Part shown: in pieces, positions 17,007 through 27,058 of the stretch
Layout: the number at the start of each line of letters is the position of its first letter
How positions within the stretch are numbered: the first letter of the stretch is position 1
Assembly: GCA_024404195.1 (NCBI GenBank)
Contig: JAKSQJ010000005.1
Coordinates: 1 to 43,983, forward strand
Length of the DNA stretch: 43,983 nucleotides
Direction of reading: 5' to 3'
Origin: Clostridia bacterium
GTDB taxonomy: Bacteria > Bacillota > Clostridia > Oscillospirales > Acutalibacteraceae
Notes under the pieces: generated by a model
Seen by the model: the letters and a program-made list of their open reading frames with translations, nothing else
What the model was told of the DNA's origin: nothing
Database searches by the model: none
Made by a program: the position numbers and the translations under genes

Positions 17007-17569
17007 AAAGGATAATTTGTCTTATACTTGTTGCCGTTACGGTTTTCGCCGTTGCAGGTTGCGGTAAAAAAGAAAAAACCGAAAAAAGACCGACGCAAAA
17101 AACCGATGCTTCCGCCGTTAATATAGATAAATATGTTAAAAGCGGAACTATGCCCGAAACCGATTATTCGTTGGGCGACAGTTTTGATGTTATCAAAACC
17201 GCCTTTGTTGACAGCGACGAAACGGGTGTAGCGCAGGTGATTGACGGCGAGGAATATACGACCGTTGTTACCGAAAACATTAACTTTGTTTTTAATAAAG
17301 ATGATAAAGATGCCGGCGTTCGCTATATCGTTAACTTTTCAAAGGCATTCGGTTTTGAAAATGCCATTGACCCGAACACCGTCAGCGAGGTTATGAAATC
17401 AAAAAATCACGAAGCTTCGCTTAAAGACCTTGACGAAAGCTTAACAAAGCTCGTTCCGGGCAGTAGCGAATGCGAATGTCTTGAATACTCAATTTCGGGC
17501 AAAAAGCTTGTATTTGTTTTTCAGGATAACCTCCTTACCGCCACAATACTATACAAAAAAGGAAAATAA
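17003..17569 (+). CDS. Putative lipoprotein of unknown function
   Basis: This 188-residue protein has a short N-terminal signal with a charged start, a hydrophobic core and the lipobox VAGC (Cys20). A Lys-rich linker follows (about 22-35). The remaining 150 residues look like a globular alpha/beta domain with no motif I recognise. It should be anchored on the outer face of the membrane. It lies between pncB and lon, overlapping pncB by 4 bases and 3 bases before lon, so it is co-transcribed with them. The context gives no clear function. Confidence 0.75.
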   Translation: MKRIICLILVAVTVFAVAGCGKKEKTEKRPTQKTDASAVNIDKYVKSGTMPETDYSLGDSFDVIKTAFVDSDETGVAQVIDGEEYTTVVTENINFVFNKDDKDAGVRYIVNFSKAFGFENAIDPNTVSEVMKSKNHEASLKDLDESLTKLVPGSSECECLEYSISGKKLVFVFQDNLLTATILYKKGK

Positions 17570-17572
17570 TAA

Positions 17573-19972
17573 ATGTCTCAAACTAATTCCGCTATTTCCA
17601 AAAATTTGCCTGTATTACCCCTCAGAGGTCTTGTTGCCTTCCCCGGTATGCTTTTGACCGTTGATGTAGGCAGGGCAAAATCAATTAAAGCAATAAATTA
17701 TGCCGTAGATACCGAAAGCCCGATTTATGCCGTTACGCAAAAGGTTTTGACAGAGGATAACCCTAATTTTAAGTCGTTATACCCTATCGGTTGCGTTTGC
17801 AGGATAAAGCAGGTTTTCAAAATGGGCAACGAGCTAAAGGTTATGCTTCAGTGTGTAAGCAGGGCTAAGCATTATACTTTCTTTGACAACGGAAACAACT
17901 ATGTTTCAAATGTCAGTGAGTTATGCGACGAGGAAATTACCAACCGCCCCGTTTATCTTGAAACCTTAAACCGCCGTATCCATAACGAGTTTTTATACTA
18001 TGCCGAGGTTGCAAACGGTTTACCGCCCGAAATTATCAAAACGGTTGCCTCAAACGATAAAATTGACTTTTTATCCGATTATATCGCATTCAGTATAAAT
18101 GCGCCGTTTGACGATAAGCAGTTTGTTCTTGAACAGTTAAACCCCGTTAAAAGAGCAAAAATCGTTATTGAACTGCTTATTAAAGAACGGGAAATCTGCA
18201 AAATTGACAATAATATTTCAAAACAAACAAGACAGAATATTGACGACAGTCAGAGGGATTATTACCTAAAAGAGCAAATGAAGGTCATAAGCGACGAGCT
18301 TTACGGTAATGACAGTGCCGACGAAATTGACGAATATTTTGAAAGGGTATTAAATCTTAACGCAAGTGACGAGGTTAAATCCAAAATCAACAGCGAAATT
18401 GTTAAGCTTTCAAAAATGCCGCAGGGCTCTCACGAGGGAACGGTTATAAGGGGCTTTATTGACCTATGTTTAGCGCTTCCCTGGAATAACCTTACAAGCA
18501 CAAAGGTTGATATACTCAAAGCCGAGAAGATTCTTGACCGTGATTTTTACGGTATGAAAAAGGTTAAAGACCGTATTCTTGAAATGCTTTCGGTTTATGC
18601 GCTTTCCCCTGATATTACGGGCCAGATTATTTGTCTTGCAGGCCCTCCCGGTGTCGGTAAAACCTCAATAGGTAAAACCGTTGCCGAATGTATGGGCAGA
18701 AAATTCCAAAGGGTGTCATTGGGTGGTATGCACGATGAGGCGGAAATAAGAGGTCACAGAAAAACCTACATCGGCTCAATGCCCGGCAGAATTATAAACG
18801 CAATAAAAAATGCCGAAACCTCAAATCCCCTTATTTTGCTTGACGAAATTGATAAACTCGCAAACGATTATAAGGGCGACCCTGCCTCGGCTTTACTTGA
18901 AGTATTAGACCCCGAGCAAAACTGCAAATTCGTTGATAATTTCCTTGAAATACCCTACGATTTATCAAAGGCGGTATTTATTACAACCGCAAATTCGCTT
19001 GAAACAATACCCGAGCCGCTTCTTGACCGTATGGAAGTAATAGAGCTTGAGGGATATACAAGAGAAGAAAAGTTTAATATAGCAAAAAGGCACCTTGTAA
19101 AGCACGAGCTTACCCGCCACGCTCTTACCCCTAAACAATTAAAGATTACCGATAAAGCCATTTACGGTCTTATTGATTTTTATACGAGGGAAGCAGGTGT
19201 CAGAAAGTTATCCCGTGCCATTGCCTCTCTTTGCGCCAAGGCGGCAAAGAAAATCGCAAGCGGCGAAACCGACAAGGTAACAATTAAGGATACCGATTTA
19301 ATTTCGCTTTTGGGCAAACATAAATACAAACCCGAGGTTATCCTTAAAAATGACGAGGTCGGAATAATTAACGGTCTTGCCTGGACAAGAGTCGGCGGAG
19401 AAATTATGCAGATGGAGGTTGCCGTTCTTGACGGAACGGGCAAAATTGAGCTTACCGGAAACCTCGGTAATGTTATGAAGGAATCCGCCTCTGCCGCCGT
19501 TACATTTGTCAGAGCCAATGCCGCAAAATACGGAATTGACCCCGATTTTTATAAGAATAAGGATATTCATATCCACGCTACCGAGTCCGCTGTTCCGAAG
19601 GACGGTCCTTCGGCAGGTGTTACCATAACAACCGCCCTTGTTTCCGCTCTTACGGGCAGAGAAATAAGACGGGATATCGCCATGACGGGCGAGGTTACCA
19701 TTAGGGGCAGGGTTTTGCCGATAGGCGGTCTTAAAGAAAAGGCAATGGCGGCTTATACCGGCGGAGTTAAAACCGTATTTATTCCGAAAGATAATATCCC
19801 CGATATTGACGAGGTTGATAAAACCGTCAGGGATAATATTACATTTATTCCCGTTTCCTATGTTGAAGATATTATTGAAAGTGCGCTTTGCGGCGAAACG
19901 GACAGCAATGATAAACATATTTGCATAGATAATTCATTAAAAACAAATTTTGCCGAAAGGGTATGCAAATGA
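17573..19972 (+). CDS. lon: ATP-dependent protease Lon
   Basis: This 799-residue LonA-type protease has an N-terminal substrate domain starting LPVLPLRGLVAFPG, the AAA+ Walker A GPPGVGKTS near 357-365, and Walker B ILLDEIDKL. The C-terminal Ser-Lys protease domain has Ser680 in KDGPSAGVT and Lys721 in GGLKEKAMA. The hexamer degrades misfolded and regulatory proteins in the cytoplasm. It is slightly longer than Bacillus LonA (774), with a tail of about 20 residues ending at a cysteine-lysine. The stop overlaps the ysxC start; lonA-ysxC is a conserved Firmicute pair. Confidence 0.97.
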   Translation: MSQTNSAISKNLPVLPLRGLVAFPGMLLTVDVGRAKSIKAINYAVDTESPIYAVTQKVLTEDNPNFKSLYPIGCVCRIKQVFKMGNELKVMLQCVSRAKHYTFFDNGNNYVSNVSELCDEEITNRPVYLETLNRRIHNEFLYYAEVANGLPPEIIKTVASNDKIDFLSDYIAFSINAPFDDKQFVLEQLNPVKRAKIVIELLIKEREICKIDNNISKQTRQNIDDSQRDYYLKEQMKVISDELYGNDSADEIDEYFERVLNLNASDEVKSKINSEIVKLSKMPQGSHEGTVIRGFIDLCLALPWNNLTSTKVDILKAEKILDRDFYGMKKVKDRILEMLSVYALSPDITGQIICLAGPPGVGKTSIGKTVAECMGRKFQRVSLGGMHDEAEIRGHRKTYIGSMPGRIINAIKNAETSNPLILLDEIDKLANDYKGDPASALLEVLDPEQNCKFVDNFLEIPYDLSKAVFITTANSLETIPEPLLDRMEVIELEGYTREEKFNIAKRHLVKHELTRHALTPKQLKITDKAIYGLIDFYTREAGVRKLSRAIASLCAKAAKKIASGETDKVTIKDTDLISLLGKHKYKPEVILKNDEVGIINGLAWTRVGGEIMQMEVAVLDGTGKIELTGNLGNVMKESASAAVTFVRANAAKYGIDPDFYKNKDIHIHATESAVPKDGPSAGVTITTALVSALTGREIRRDIAMTGEVTIRGRVLPIGGLKEKAMAAYTGGVKTVFIPKDNIPDIDEVDKTVRDNITFIPVSYVEDIIESALCGETDSNDKHICIDNSLKTNFAERVCK

Positions 19973-20541
19973 ATATAAATAACTGCGAATTTGAGGCGGC
20001 TTTCGGAACTGCCGAACAGTTACCCCCCTCCGATTTGAGCGAATACTGTTTTTCGGGCAGGTCCAATGTCGGAAAATCATCGCTTATCAACAAAATATTA
20101 AACCGCAAGAATATTGCGAGGGTCAGTTCAACCCCCGGCAAAACCGTTACGGTAAATTTTTACAGAGCCGATAATATCCGCCTTGTTGATTTACCGGGCT
20201 ACGGTTATGCAAAGGTAAATGATAAGGAAAAAGAGCGCTGGGCGGACCTTATGGAAAGTTATTTCGGAACAAACCGCAACATAAAGCTTGTTTTTGCGCT
20301 TATTGATATGCGGCATACTCCTTCGGATTTTGATGTTTCAATGCTTTCTTTCTTAAAAGATTATAATATTCCCTATGCCGTTGTTCTTACAAAATGCGAT
20401 AAGCTAAACAAAACCGAATTTGCAAAACAACTAATAAACATTAAAGATTATTTGGGCGAACTTTGCGAAAATGTCCCCGTTATTCCCTTTTCCGCCCTTA
20501 AAGGCATAGGTGCCGAAGAAATAAGAGAACTTATAGTTTAA
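19969..20541 (+). CDS. ysxC: Ribosome biogenesis GTPase YsxC/EngB
   Basis: This GTPase of about 190 residues has G1 GRSNVGKSSLINKI, G3 DLPGYGYAKV and G4 TKCDKL. It acts in assembly of the large ribosomal subunit. I chose the ATG at 19969, which overlaps the lon stop (ATGA) and lies 8 bases after AAAGGG. The ATG at 19963 would be only 2 bases from that site. The length matches the family. Confidence 0.94.
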   Translation: MNINNCEFEAAFGTAEQLPPSDLSEYCFSGRSNVGKSSLINKILNRKNIARVSSTPGKTVTVNFYRADNIRLVDLPGYGYAKVNDKEKERWADLMESYFGTNRNIKLVFALIDMRHTPSDFDVSMLSFLKDYNIPYAVVLTKCDKLNKTEFAKQLINIKDYLGELCENVPVIPFSALKGIGAEEIRELIV

Positions 20542-20550
20542 GGATAAAAA

Positions 20551-21507
20551 ATGAAAAAGTTTACATCGCTTGGTATGGTCCTTGTCCTGCTTTTTCTTGT
20601 TGCCTGTCAGGACTCAAAAAGTATTAAATCGCAAAAATTTTTGCTAAATACCATTGTTACCCTTGATGTTGAGTGTGATAAAGATACTCTTGACGGGGCT
20701 TTTTCGTTATGCGAAAAATACGAAAAGCTTTTAAGCAAAACCATTAAGGAAAGCGATGTTTCAAAGCTTAACGAAAGTAACACCTTTATTAAGGTTTCAA
20801 AGCCGACAAAATATCTTATTGACCGCTCTATTTACTACGGCAATCTGTCGGGCGGAAAGTTTGATATAACGATTTGTCCCGTAAGCAATTTATGGGACTT
20901 TGAGGGAACTGCACTTCCCGATAAGGACGAAATAGCCGAAGCGCTTCAAAATGTTGATTATGAAGCGATACGAATTGACGGCGACAGCGTTTTTACGGGC
21001 GATAAGCAGATTGATTTTGGCGGTATCGCAAAGGGTTATATTGCCGACGAATTACTGAAATTTTTCAAAAAGAAAAATGTTAAAAACGGCATAATAAACC
21101 TTGGAGGAAATATAATGGTTTTCGGCGATAAGGAGAAAAAAATCGGAATTAAAAAGCCGTTTTCCGATAACATAATTTCCGCCACCTTGAAGGTTAAAAA
21201 CAAGTCAGTTGTAACTTCGGGAGTTTATGAAAGATATATTGAAAAATACGGAAAGATATATCATCATATTTTAGACCCCGATACGGGTTTCGCCGTAAAA
21301 TCAGACCTATTTAGCGCAACGGTTATCGGCAAAAATTCCCTTGACTGCGACGCTCTTGCAACCGTTTGCATATTAGAGGGATTAGAAAAAGCAAAAAAAC
21401 TCATTGAAAACACCGATGATATTGAGGCGGTTTTCATTGATGAAAATAACAAATTAACATACACCTCCGGACTTAAAAAAAAGGACGGATATTTAATATT
21501 AAAGTAA
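20551..21507 (+). CDS. apbE: FAD:protein FMN transferase (ApbE lipoprotein)
   Basis: This 318-residue protein has a lipoprotein signal ending in LVAC (Cys19). Family motifs include DFGGIAKGYIAD near 155, INLGGNIMVFGD near 180, HHILDPDTG near 240 and ATVIGKNSLDCDALAT near 260. ApbE transfers FMN from FAD to threonine residues of electron-transport subunits such as those of Rnf or Nqr complexes, on the outer face of the membrane. No Rnf or flavinylated target gene is in the window. It lies between ysxC and secA in the long operon. Confidence 0.93.
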   Translation: MKKFTSLGMVLVLLFLVACQDSKSIKSQKFLLNTIVTLDVECDKDTLDGAFSLCEKYEKLLSKTIKESDVSKLNESNTFIKVSKPTKYLIDRSIYYGNLSGGKFDITICPVSNLWDFEGTALPDKDEIAEALQNVDYEAIRIDGDSVFTGDKQIDFGGIAKGYIADELLKFFKKKNVKNGIINLGGNIMVFGDKEKKIGIKKPFSDNIISATLKVKNKSVVTSGVYERYIEKYGKIYHHILDPDTGFAVKSDLFSATVIGKNSLDCDALATVCILEGLEKAKKLIENTDDIEAVFIDENNKLTYTSGLKKKDGYLILK

Positions 21508-21524
21508 TATAGCGAGGTAAAATT

Positions 21525-24263
21525 ATGAGTTTACTAAGAGCCATGTTCGGCAATTACAGCGAAAGAGAAATAAAAAGAATAAATCCGAAGCTTCAAAAGA
21601 TTTTATCCTATGAAGAAGAATATAAGAAGCTTACCGATGATGAGCTTCGCGCAAAAACCGATGAATTTAAGCAAAGATACCAAAACGGAGAAACTCTTGA
21701 CGATTTGCTTCCCGAGGCATTTGCCGCTTGCAGAGAAGCCGGCGACAGAGTGCTTGGTATGCGCCATTTCCCCGTTCAGCTTTTAGGCGGTATCGTATTG
21801 CACCAAGGACGAATAAGCGAAATGAAAACCGGTGAAGGTAAAACCCTTGTGGCTACCCTTCCTGCATACCTTAATGCCCTTACGGGAAAGGGCGTTCATA
21901 TCGTTACCGTAAACGATTATCTTGCCAAGCGTGACTCCGAATGGATGGGCAAGTTATACAGATTTATGGGACTTTCGGTAGGTCTTATAATTCACGGTAT
22001 GGACAACGACGAAAAGAGGCAGGCATATAACGCCGATATTACCTACTGCACCAACAACGAATTAGGTTTTGACTATCTTCGTGATAACATGGTTACCTAC
22101 AAGGAGCAAAAGGTTCAAAGAGAACATTATTTTGCCATAGTTGACGAGGTTGACTCCATTCTTATAGACGAGGCGAGAACTCCGCTTATAATTTCGGGTC
22201 AGGGCAGTGCCGCAACCGACCTTTATGCCAAGGCAAATGCTTTTGCAAAATCCTTAAAAATGGTTAAAGTTAAGGAAATGGACGATAAGGCGACCGACGA
22301 GGTTGCCAACTATGACGGCGACTATGTTGTTGACGAAAAGGCAAGAACGGCAACCCTTACTCCGAGCGGTGTAGAGAAGGCGGAAGGTTATTTCGGTATC
22401 GCAAACCTTAACGATACCGAAAATATTGAGATTTCTCATCATATTACCCAAGCCATCCGTGCCCACGGTATTATGAAGCGTGATGTTGACTATGTTGTAA
22501 AAGACGGCGAGGTTATAATCGTTGACGAGTTTACCGGCCGTCTTATGTTCGGCAGGCGCTATAACGAGGGACTTCATCAGGCAATAGAGGCAAAAGAGGG
22601 CGTTAAGGTTGCAAAAGAATCAAAAACCCTTGCAACCATTACCTTCCAGAATTTCTTCCGTCTTTATGATAAGCTTTCGGGTATGACGGGAACCGCTATG
22701 ACCGAGGAATCGGAATTTCAAGAAATTTATAAGCTTGATGTTATTGAAATTCCGACAAATAAACCCCTTGCCCGTATTGACGAAAATGATGCCATTTACA
22801 AAACCGAAATGGGCAAGTTTAAGGCGGTAATTGAAAGAATTGTTGAATGTAATAAGATAGGTCAACCCGTTCTTGTCGGAACAATTACCATTGAAAAATC
22901 AGAATTATTATCAAAAATGCTTAAAGCAAACGGCATTAAGCATAATGTCTTAAACGCAAAGCACCACGAAAAAGAAGCCGAAATAATCGCTCAGGCAGGT
23001 AAACCCTATGCCGTTACGATTGCTACCAATATGGCAGGACGCGGAACCGATATTATGTTAGGCGGTAATGCCGAATACCTTGCAAAAGCGGCGCTTCGCC
23101 ATGACGGATTAAGCGAAGAAATGATTTTAGAGGCAACCGGTTTCGGCGAAACGGACGACAAAGATATTCTTGCCGCAAGAGAAAGCTTTAAGAAGTATTA
23201 CGAACAGTTTAAGGAAGAAATCGCCCCCGAAGCCGAAAAGGTAAGAAATGCCGGCGGTCTTTGCATTATAGGCACCGAGCGCCACGATTCAAGGCGTATT
23301 GATAACCAGCTTCGCGGTCGTGCCGGCCGTCAGGGCGACCCCGGTAACACAAAGTTCTATATTTCGCTTGAAGATGACCTTATGCGTATTCACGGCGGCG
23401 AGAGAATTGCAACCCTTATGGATACCTTAAAGGTTGACGAAAGTCAGCCGCTTGAAGCAAATATGCTTTCAAAAACCATTCAAAATGCTCAAAAGAACAA
23501 GGAAGGTATGAACTTTGCCGCAAGAAAGAACACCCTTGAATTTGACGATGTTATGAACAAACAGAGGGAACTTATCTATGAGCAGAGAAACAAGGTGCTT
23601 GACGGCGAGGATATTAAGGGAACTATCCTTAAAATGATTGACGATACCGTTGATTCCTACTGCAAAATTTACCTTGCCGACCAAGAAGTTCACGATAACT
23701 GGGATATTGAGGGACTTAAAGAATTTTTCGGGTCTTGGATTCCCGGTGTAAATGAAATTCACTTTAATTCGGTTGACGAGCTTGCCGACACTTCGGTTGA
23801 GGATGTTGCCGATATGCTCAAAGAAAGGGCGCACAACCTCTACGAAGAAAGAGAAAAGGATTTCGGCTCCGATATTATGCGCCAGATAGAAAGAGCCATG
23901 CTTCTTCGCTCGGTTGACACCAACTGGATGGACCATATTGATAATATGGATGACCTTCGCCAAGGTATCGGACTTCGTGCCTACGGTCAGCATGACCCGA
24001 TTGTTGCCTACCGTAACGAAAGCTATGATATGTTCTCGGCTATGACCGACGCAATAAGAGAGCAAACCGCAAAGCTTGTTTTAACCGTTCAGGTAAGACG
24101 GGATGAAGAGGTCAAGCGTGAGCAGGTTGCAAAGGAAACGGGAACGGGCGATAATAAGCCGCTTACCGTCAGAGGAAAAGGCGTTGTAAGCAAAAATGCC
24201 CCCTGCCCTTGCGGAAGCGGTAAAAAATACAAGCGCTGTTGCGGAAAAGATATTGAGGACTAA
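21525..24263 (+). CDS. secA: Preprotein translocase ATPase SecA
   Basis: This 912-residue motor ATPase drives proteins through SecYEG. It has Walker [12 protein letters not shown] (100-110), the [15 protein letters not shown] box, the crosslinking-domain region and the second-nucleotide-fold motif [22 protein letters not shown]. The C-terminal zinc-binding tail [14 protein letters not shown] is also present. All hallmarks are intact and length is normal for SecA1. The partner gene secY lies in the ribosomal cluster at the other end of this window. Confidence 0.98.
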   Translation: MSLLRAMFGNYSEREIKRINPKLQKILSYEEEYKKLTDDELRAKTDEFKQRYQNGETLDDLLPEAFAACREAGDRVLGMRHFPVQLLGGIVLHQGRISEMKTGEGKTLVATLPAYLNALTGKGVHIVTVNDYLAKRDSEWMGKLYRFMGLSVGLIIHGMDNDEKRQAYNADITYCTNNELGFDYLRDNMVTYKEQKVQREHYFAIVDEVDSILIDEARTPLIISGQGSAATDLYAKANAFAKSLKMVKVKEMDDKATDEVANYDGDYVVDEKARTATLTPSGVEKAEGYFGIANLNDTENIEISHHITQAIRAHGIMKRDVDYVVKDGEVIIVDEFTGRLMFGRRYNEGLHQAIEAKEGVKVAKESKTLATITFQNFFRLYDKLSGMTGTAMTEESEFQEIYKLDVIEIPTNKPLARIDENDAIYKTEMGKFKAVIERIVECNKIGQPVLVGTITIEKSELLSKMLKANGIKHNVLNAKHHEKEAEIIAQAGKPYAVTIATNMAGRGTDIMLGGNAEYLAKAALRHDGLSEEMILEATGFGETDDKDILAARESFKKYYEQFKEEIAPEAEKVRNAGGLCIIGTERHDSRRIDNQLRGRAGRQGDPGNTKFYISLEDDLMRIHGGERIATLMDTLKVDESQPLEANMLSKTIQNAQKNKEGMNFAARKNTLEFDDVMNKQRELIYEQRNKVLDGEDIKGTILKMIDDTVDSYCKIYLADQEVHDNWDIEGLKEFFGSWIPGVNEIHFNSVDELADTSVEDVADMLKERAHNLYEEREKDFGSDIMRQIERAMLLRSVDTNWMDHIDNMDDLRQGIGLRAYGQHDPIVAYRNESYDMFSAMTDAIREQTAKLVLTVQVRRDEEVKREQVAKETGTGDNKPLTVRGKGVVSKNAPCPCGSGKKYKRCCGKDIED

Positions 24264-24269
24264 TAAATT

Positions 24270-25121
24270 ATGCAAGAAATAAAGTTTACCAAAATGCAGG
24301 GCATCGGAAACGATTATATCTATATTGACTGCTTTAAGGAAAATATAAAAAATCCCGAAGCTCTTGCAAAGGTTATGTCGCCGAGGCATTTTTCGGTAGG
24401 GGCGGACGGAGTTATTCTTATTTGCCCGTCCTTAGTTGCCGACGCTAAAATGCGGATGTTTAACCTTGACGGAAGCGAGGGTAAAATGTGCGGCAACGGT
24501 ATTCGCTGTGTTGCAAAGTATGTTTATGACAGCGGTATCGCCAAAAAGGATACTTTAACTATTGAAACTTTAAGCGGTATAAAGGAAATCAAGGTTTTTG
24601 CGGAAAACGGTGTTGCAAAAACCCTGACCGTCAATATGGGAAAACCTATCCTAAAGCCAAAGGAAATTCCCGTTATTTTTGACGGCGAAAAAATGATAAA
24701 TTCCCCCTCTGTTATTAACGGCAAGGAATATAACATTACCGCCGTTTCAATGGGAAATCCCCATGCGGTTATATTTGTTGACGATACCGACCGTCTTGAT
24801 TTTCAAAACGAGGGGCACTTCTTTGAAGAAAACCCCTTATTCCCCGAGGGAGTTAATACCGAATTTGTTAAGGTTATTGATGAAAAGACACTTCAAATGA
24901 GGGTTTACGAACGCGGAAGCGGCGAAACCTTTGCCTGCGGAACGGGTGCCTGCGCTACCGTTGTTGCCGCCGTTCTCAACGGATTTTGCAAAAAGGACAC
25001 CGAAATCACCGTTAAACTTTTGGGCGGTGACCTTTATATTACATACAGTAGCGACGGCTTTGTTTATATGCGAGGCGCTGCCAAAACCGTTTATGACGGC
25101 ATATACTATTTTGATGACTGA
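24270..25121 (+). CDS. dapF: Diaminopimelate epimerase
   Basis: This 283-residue enzyme converts LL- to meso-diaminopimelate. It has the two catalytic cysteines, Cys74 in MCGNGIRC and Cys223 in ETFACGTGACA, and the N-terminal MQGIGNDYIYID motif. meso-Diaminopimelate is used for peptidoglycan cross-linking and is the substrate of LysA, encoded next. The gap to secA is 6 bases with a GAGGA site inside the secA end. Confidence 0.97.
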   Translation: MQEIKFTKMQGIGNDYIYIDCFKENIKNPEALAKVMSPRHFSVGADGVILICPSLVADAKMRMFNLDGSEGKMCGNGIRCVAKYVYDSGIAKKDTLTIETLSGIKEIKVFAENGVAKTLTVNMGKPILKPKEIPVIFDGEKMINSPSVINGKEYNITAVSMGNPHAVIFVDDTDRLDFQNEGHFFEENPLFPEGVNTEFVKVIDEKTLQMRVYERGSGETFACGTGACATVVAAVLNGFCKKDTEITVKLLGGDLYITYSSDGFVYMRGAAKTVYDGIYYFDD

Positions 25122-25138
25122 AATTTAAGGAGATTTTT

Positions 25139-26389
25139 ATGAAAACCGTTCCATTTTCTTTAAGCGATGTTCAAAACTGGACAAAAGAATACCCCACCCC
25201 GTTTTATATTTATGACGAGGAGGGCATAAAAAAATGCGTTACCGATTTATATAAGGCGTTTTCCTGGAATAAGGGATTTTGCGAATATTTTGCCGTTAAA
25301 GCATTACCGAATCCCGCAATTTTACGGCTCTTAAATAAGCTTGGTTGCGGAACCGACTGCGCCTCGGAGCCCGAAATCATACTTTCAGAAAAAAGCGGTA
25401 TTACGGGCAAAAAGATTATGTTCAGTTCAAACCAAACGACCCTTCGTGAGTATGAAATTGCCGTTAAAAGCGGCGCTATTATAAATCTTGACGATATTAC
25501 GCATATTGAGTTTTTAGAGAATGCAGGGCTTTTGCCCGAAACGGTTTGCTGCCGTTATAACCCCGGCAAATTCAAAAACACCAACGAAATTATGGGACAC
25601 CTTTACGACACGAAATTCGGTATGACCTATGAACAGTTAAAGGAAGCGTTTGCCATATTAAAGCAAAAGGGTGTCAAGCATTTCGGTATTCACGCCATGC
25701 TTGCAAGCTGTTGTCTTGAAGAAGATTACTATCCCCGTCTTGCCGAAGAAATTTTCTCTCTTGTTCTTGAATTCAAAAAAGACCTCGGCATAGAGGTTGA
25801 GTTTGTTGACCTTTCGGGCGGTATCGGTATTCCTTATAAGCCGGAGGAAAAGGCGGTTGATATTTTCGCTGTCGGCGAGGGCGTTAAAAAGGTTTATGAC
25901 CGAATGATAAAGGATAACGGTTTGGAGCTTGCGATATTTACCGAAATGGGAAGATATATAACGGGTCCCTACGGATATCTTGTTACAAAGGCGCTTCATT
26001 ATAAGCATATATATAAGGAGTATATCGGTGTTGACGCAAGCTGTTGCGACCTTATGCGACCGGCTATGTATGAAGCATATCACCATATAACCGTTTTAGG
26101 CAAGGAAACTAACGAGGCGGTAGGAAAATTTGATGTCGTCGGCTCACTTTGCGAGAATAACGATAAATTCGCCGTTGACAGAAAATTACCTCATATTGAT
26201 ATAGGCGACTTTCTTGTTATCCACGATGCCGGTGCCCACGGTCACGCAATGGGATATAACTATAACGGAAAACTCCGTTGCGCCGAGTTTATGATGGATA
26301 AAACTAAAAATATAAAAATGATTCGCCGAGCCCAAACGCCAAAGGATTATTTTGCAACACTTGATATTGACAAAGAATTTAATTTTTAA
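25139..26389 (+). CDS. lysA: Diaminopimelate decarboxylase
   Basis: This 416-residue PLP enzyme of fold type III makes L-lysine from meso-diaminopimelate. The PLP lysine is Lys54 in YFAVKALPN, the glycine loop is DLSGGIGIPY, and the active-site segment is VVGSLCENNDKF (usual form GPxCESxD). The N-terminal TPFYIYDEE is typical. It directly follows dapF, as its role predicts, and is the last gene before a strong terminator. The sequence is a divergent LysA; a relative acting on another amino acid is less likely given the neighbour. Confidence 0.9.
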   Translation: MKTVPFSLSDVQNWTKEYPTPFYIYDEEGIKKCVTDLYKAFSWNKGFCEYFAVKALPNPAILRLLNKLGCGTDCASEPEIILSEKSGITGKKIMFSSNQTTLREYEIAVKSGAIINLDDITHIEFLENAGLLPETVCCRYNPGKFKNTNEIMGHLYDTKFGMTYEQLKEAFAILKQKGVKHFGIHAMLASCCLEEDYYPRLAEEIFSLVLEFKKDLGIEVEFVDLSGGIGIPYKPEEKAVDIFAVGEGVKKVYDRMIKDNGLELAIFTEMGRYITGPYGYLVTKALHYKHIYKEYIGVDASCCDLMRPAMYEAYHHITVLGKETNEAVGKFDVVGSLCENNDKFAVDRKLPHIDIGDFLVIHDAGAHGHAMGYNYNGKLRCAEFMMDKTKNIKMIRRAQTPKDYFATLDIDKEFNF

Positions 26390-26398
26390 GCAACAAAA

Positions 26399-26432
26399 AA
26401 GCACCTTCAAAAGAAGGTGCTTAAATTTTTTT
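26399..26432. terminator. Bidirectional terminator after lysA
   Basis: The perfect 10-base arms 26399-26408 and 26413-26422 enclose an AAAA loop. On the plus strand AAATTTTTTT follows; on the minus strand TTTTTTG follows. It lies between the convergent ends of lysA and the cupin-like gene. Confidence 0.9.
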
Positions 26433-26440
26433 GCAGAAAA

Positions 26441-26962
26441 CTAAAAATGAGCAATAACGATACTGCCTGCTCCCATAAGCTCAATACGAAAATCGGCGGG
26501 AACGAAAACAACATCTCCGGCTTTTACCCTGAATGTTCCGGCAAAGTTTGAAACAACGCCGCTTCCCGAATTTACACAAATAAGCATAAAGCTATCCTTT
26601 TCAAAAAGACCTGCCTTGCCGTTAAGTTCAAGCAAATCGGCGGTTATATCACCGCTCGTTACGATATTATTTACAACACCGAAAGGATAAATCATAACTT
26701 CGCTTTCGGCGGCAGTTAAAGCCGTTTTCGGCAATAATACCTCACCGCCGTTATTCTTAAAAACGGTTGTTTGCATACCATTTTCGCCTAATGCGGTTTT
26801 ACCGAAAAGACGAACGGCATCACGCAGAGTTTTCCCCGAAACATCCCCGTTCTTAACCTTTGCTTTCGGCAAATTTTTAAGTATATGACAAAGACAGTCA
26901 TAGGGGTCTTTCGGCAAATTATTGTTTTCTTCCCCGAAAATTTCAAGCAACAGCGGATACAT
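26441..26962 (-). CDS. Short ManA-like cupin-domain protein
   Basis: This protein of about 173 residues begins at the ATG at 26962, behind GAGGTGAT. An upstream in-frame start at 27025 lies inside the neighbour's terminator hairpin. The last 50 residues (SFMLICVNSGSG, then FRVKAGDVVFVPADF) resemble the C-terminal cupin of Firmicute mannose-6-phosphate isomerases, and the segment SGKTLRDAVRLFGKTALG recalls their middle part. The N-terminal catalytic half with the zinc-binding residues of a 315-residue ManA is absent. It could be a decayed manA, a sugar-binding cupin, or unrelated. It has its own promoter, so it is probably expressed. Confidence 0.6.
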   Translation of the reverse strand: MYPLLLEIFGEENNNLPKDPYDCLCHILKNLPKAKVKNGDVSGKTLRDAVRLFGKTALGENGMQTTVFKNNGGEVLLPKTALTAAESEVMIYPFGVVNNIVTSGDITADLLELNGKAGLFEKDSFMLICVNSGSGVVSNFAGTFRVKAGDVVFVPADFRIELMGAGSIVIAHF

Positions 26963-26981
26963 ATTATCACCTCTTAATGCT

Positions 26982-27010
26982 AATATATCATATATTTCTT
27001 CATTTTTCAA
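26982..27010 (-). promoter_or_regulatory. Promoter of the cupin-like gene
   Basis: The -35 TTGAAA (27005-27010), a 17-base spacer and TATATT (26982-26987) lie 19 bases upstream of the ATG at 26962. The leader is very short. This supports the downstream start choice. Confidence 0.65.
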
Positions 27011-27040
27011 CAATAAAAAAGTCACTCCGCAGAGTGACTT
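27011..27040 (-). terminator. Terminator of the secreted-protein gene
   Basis: The 9-base arms 27019-27027 and 27032-27040 enclose a 4-base loop. In minus sense the stem ends in TTTTTTATTG. It lies 18 bases after the stop at 27059. Confidence 0.85.
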
Positions 27041-27058
27041 AAATTTATTTATATTAAA

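Noticed and set aside
19298..19918. 206-residue frame antisense to the 3' part of lon
   Set aside because: It lies wholly within lon on the other strand, matches no family, and has the Asn/Gly-rich make-up of a shadow frame.
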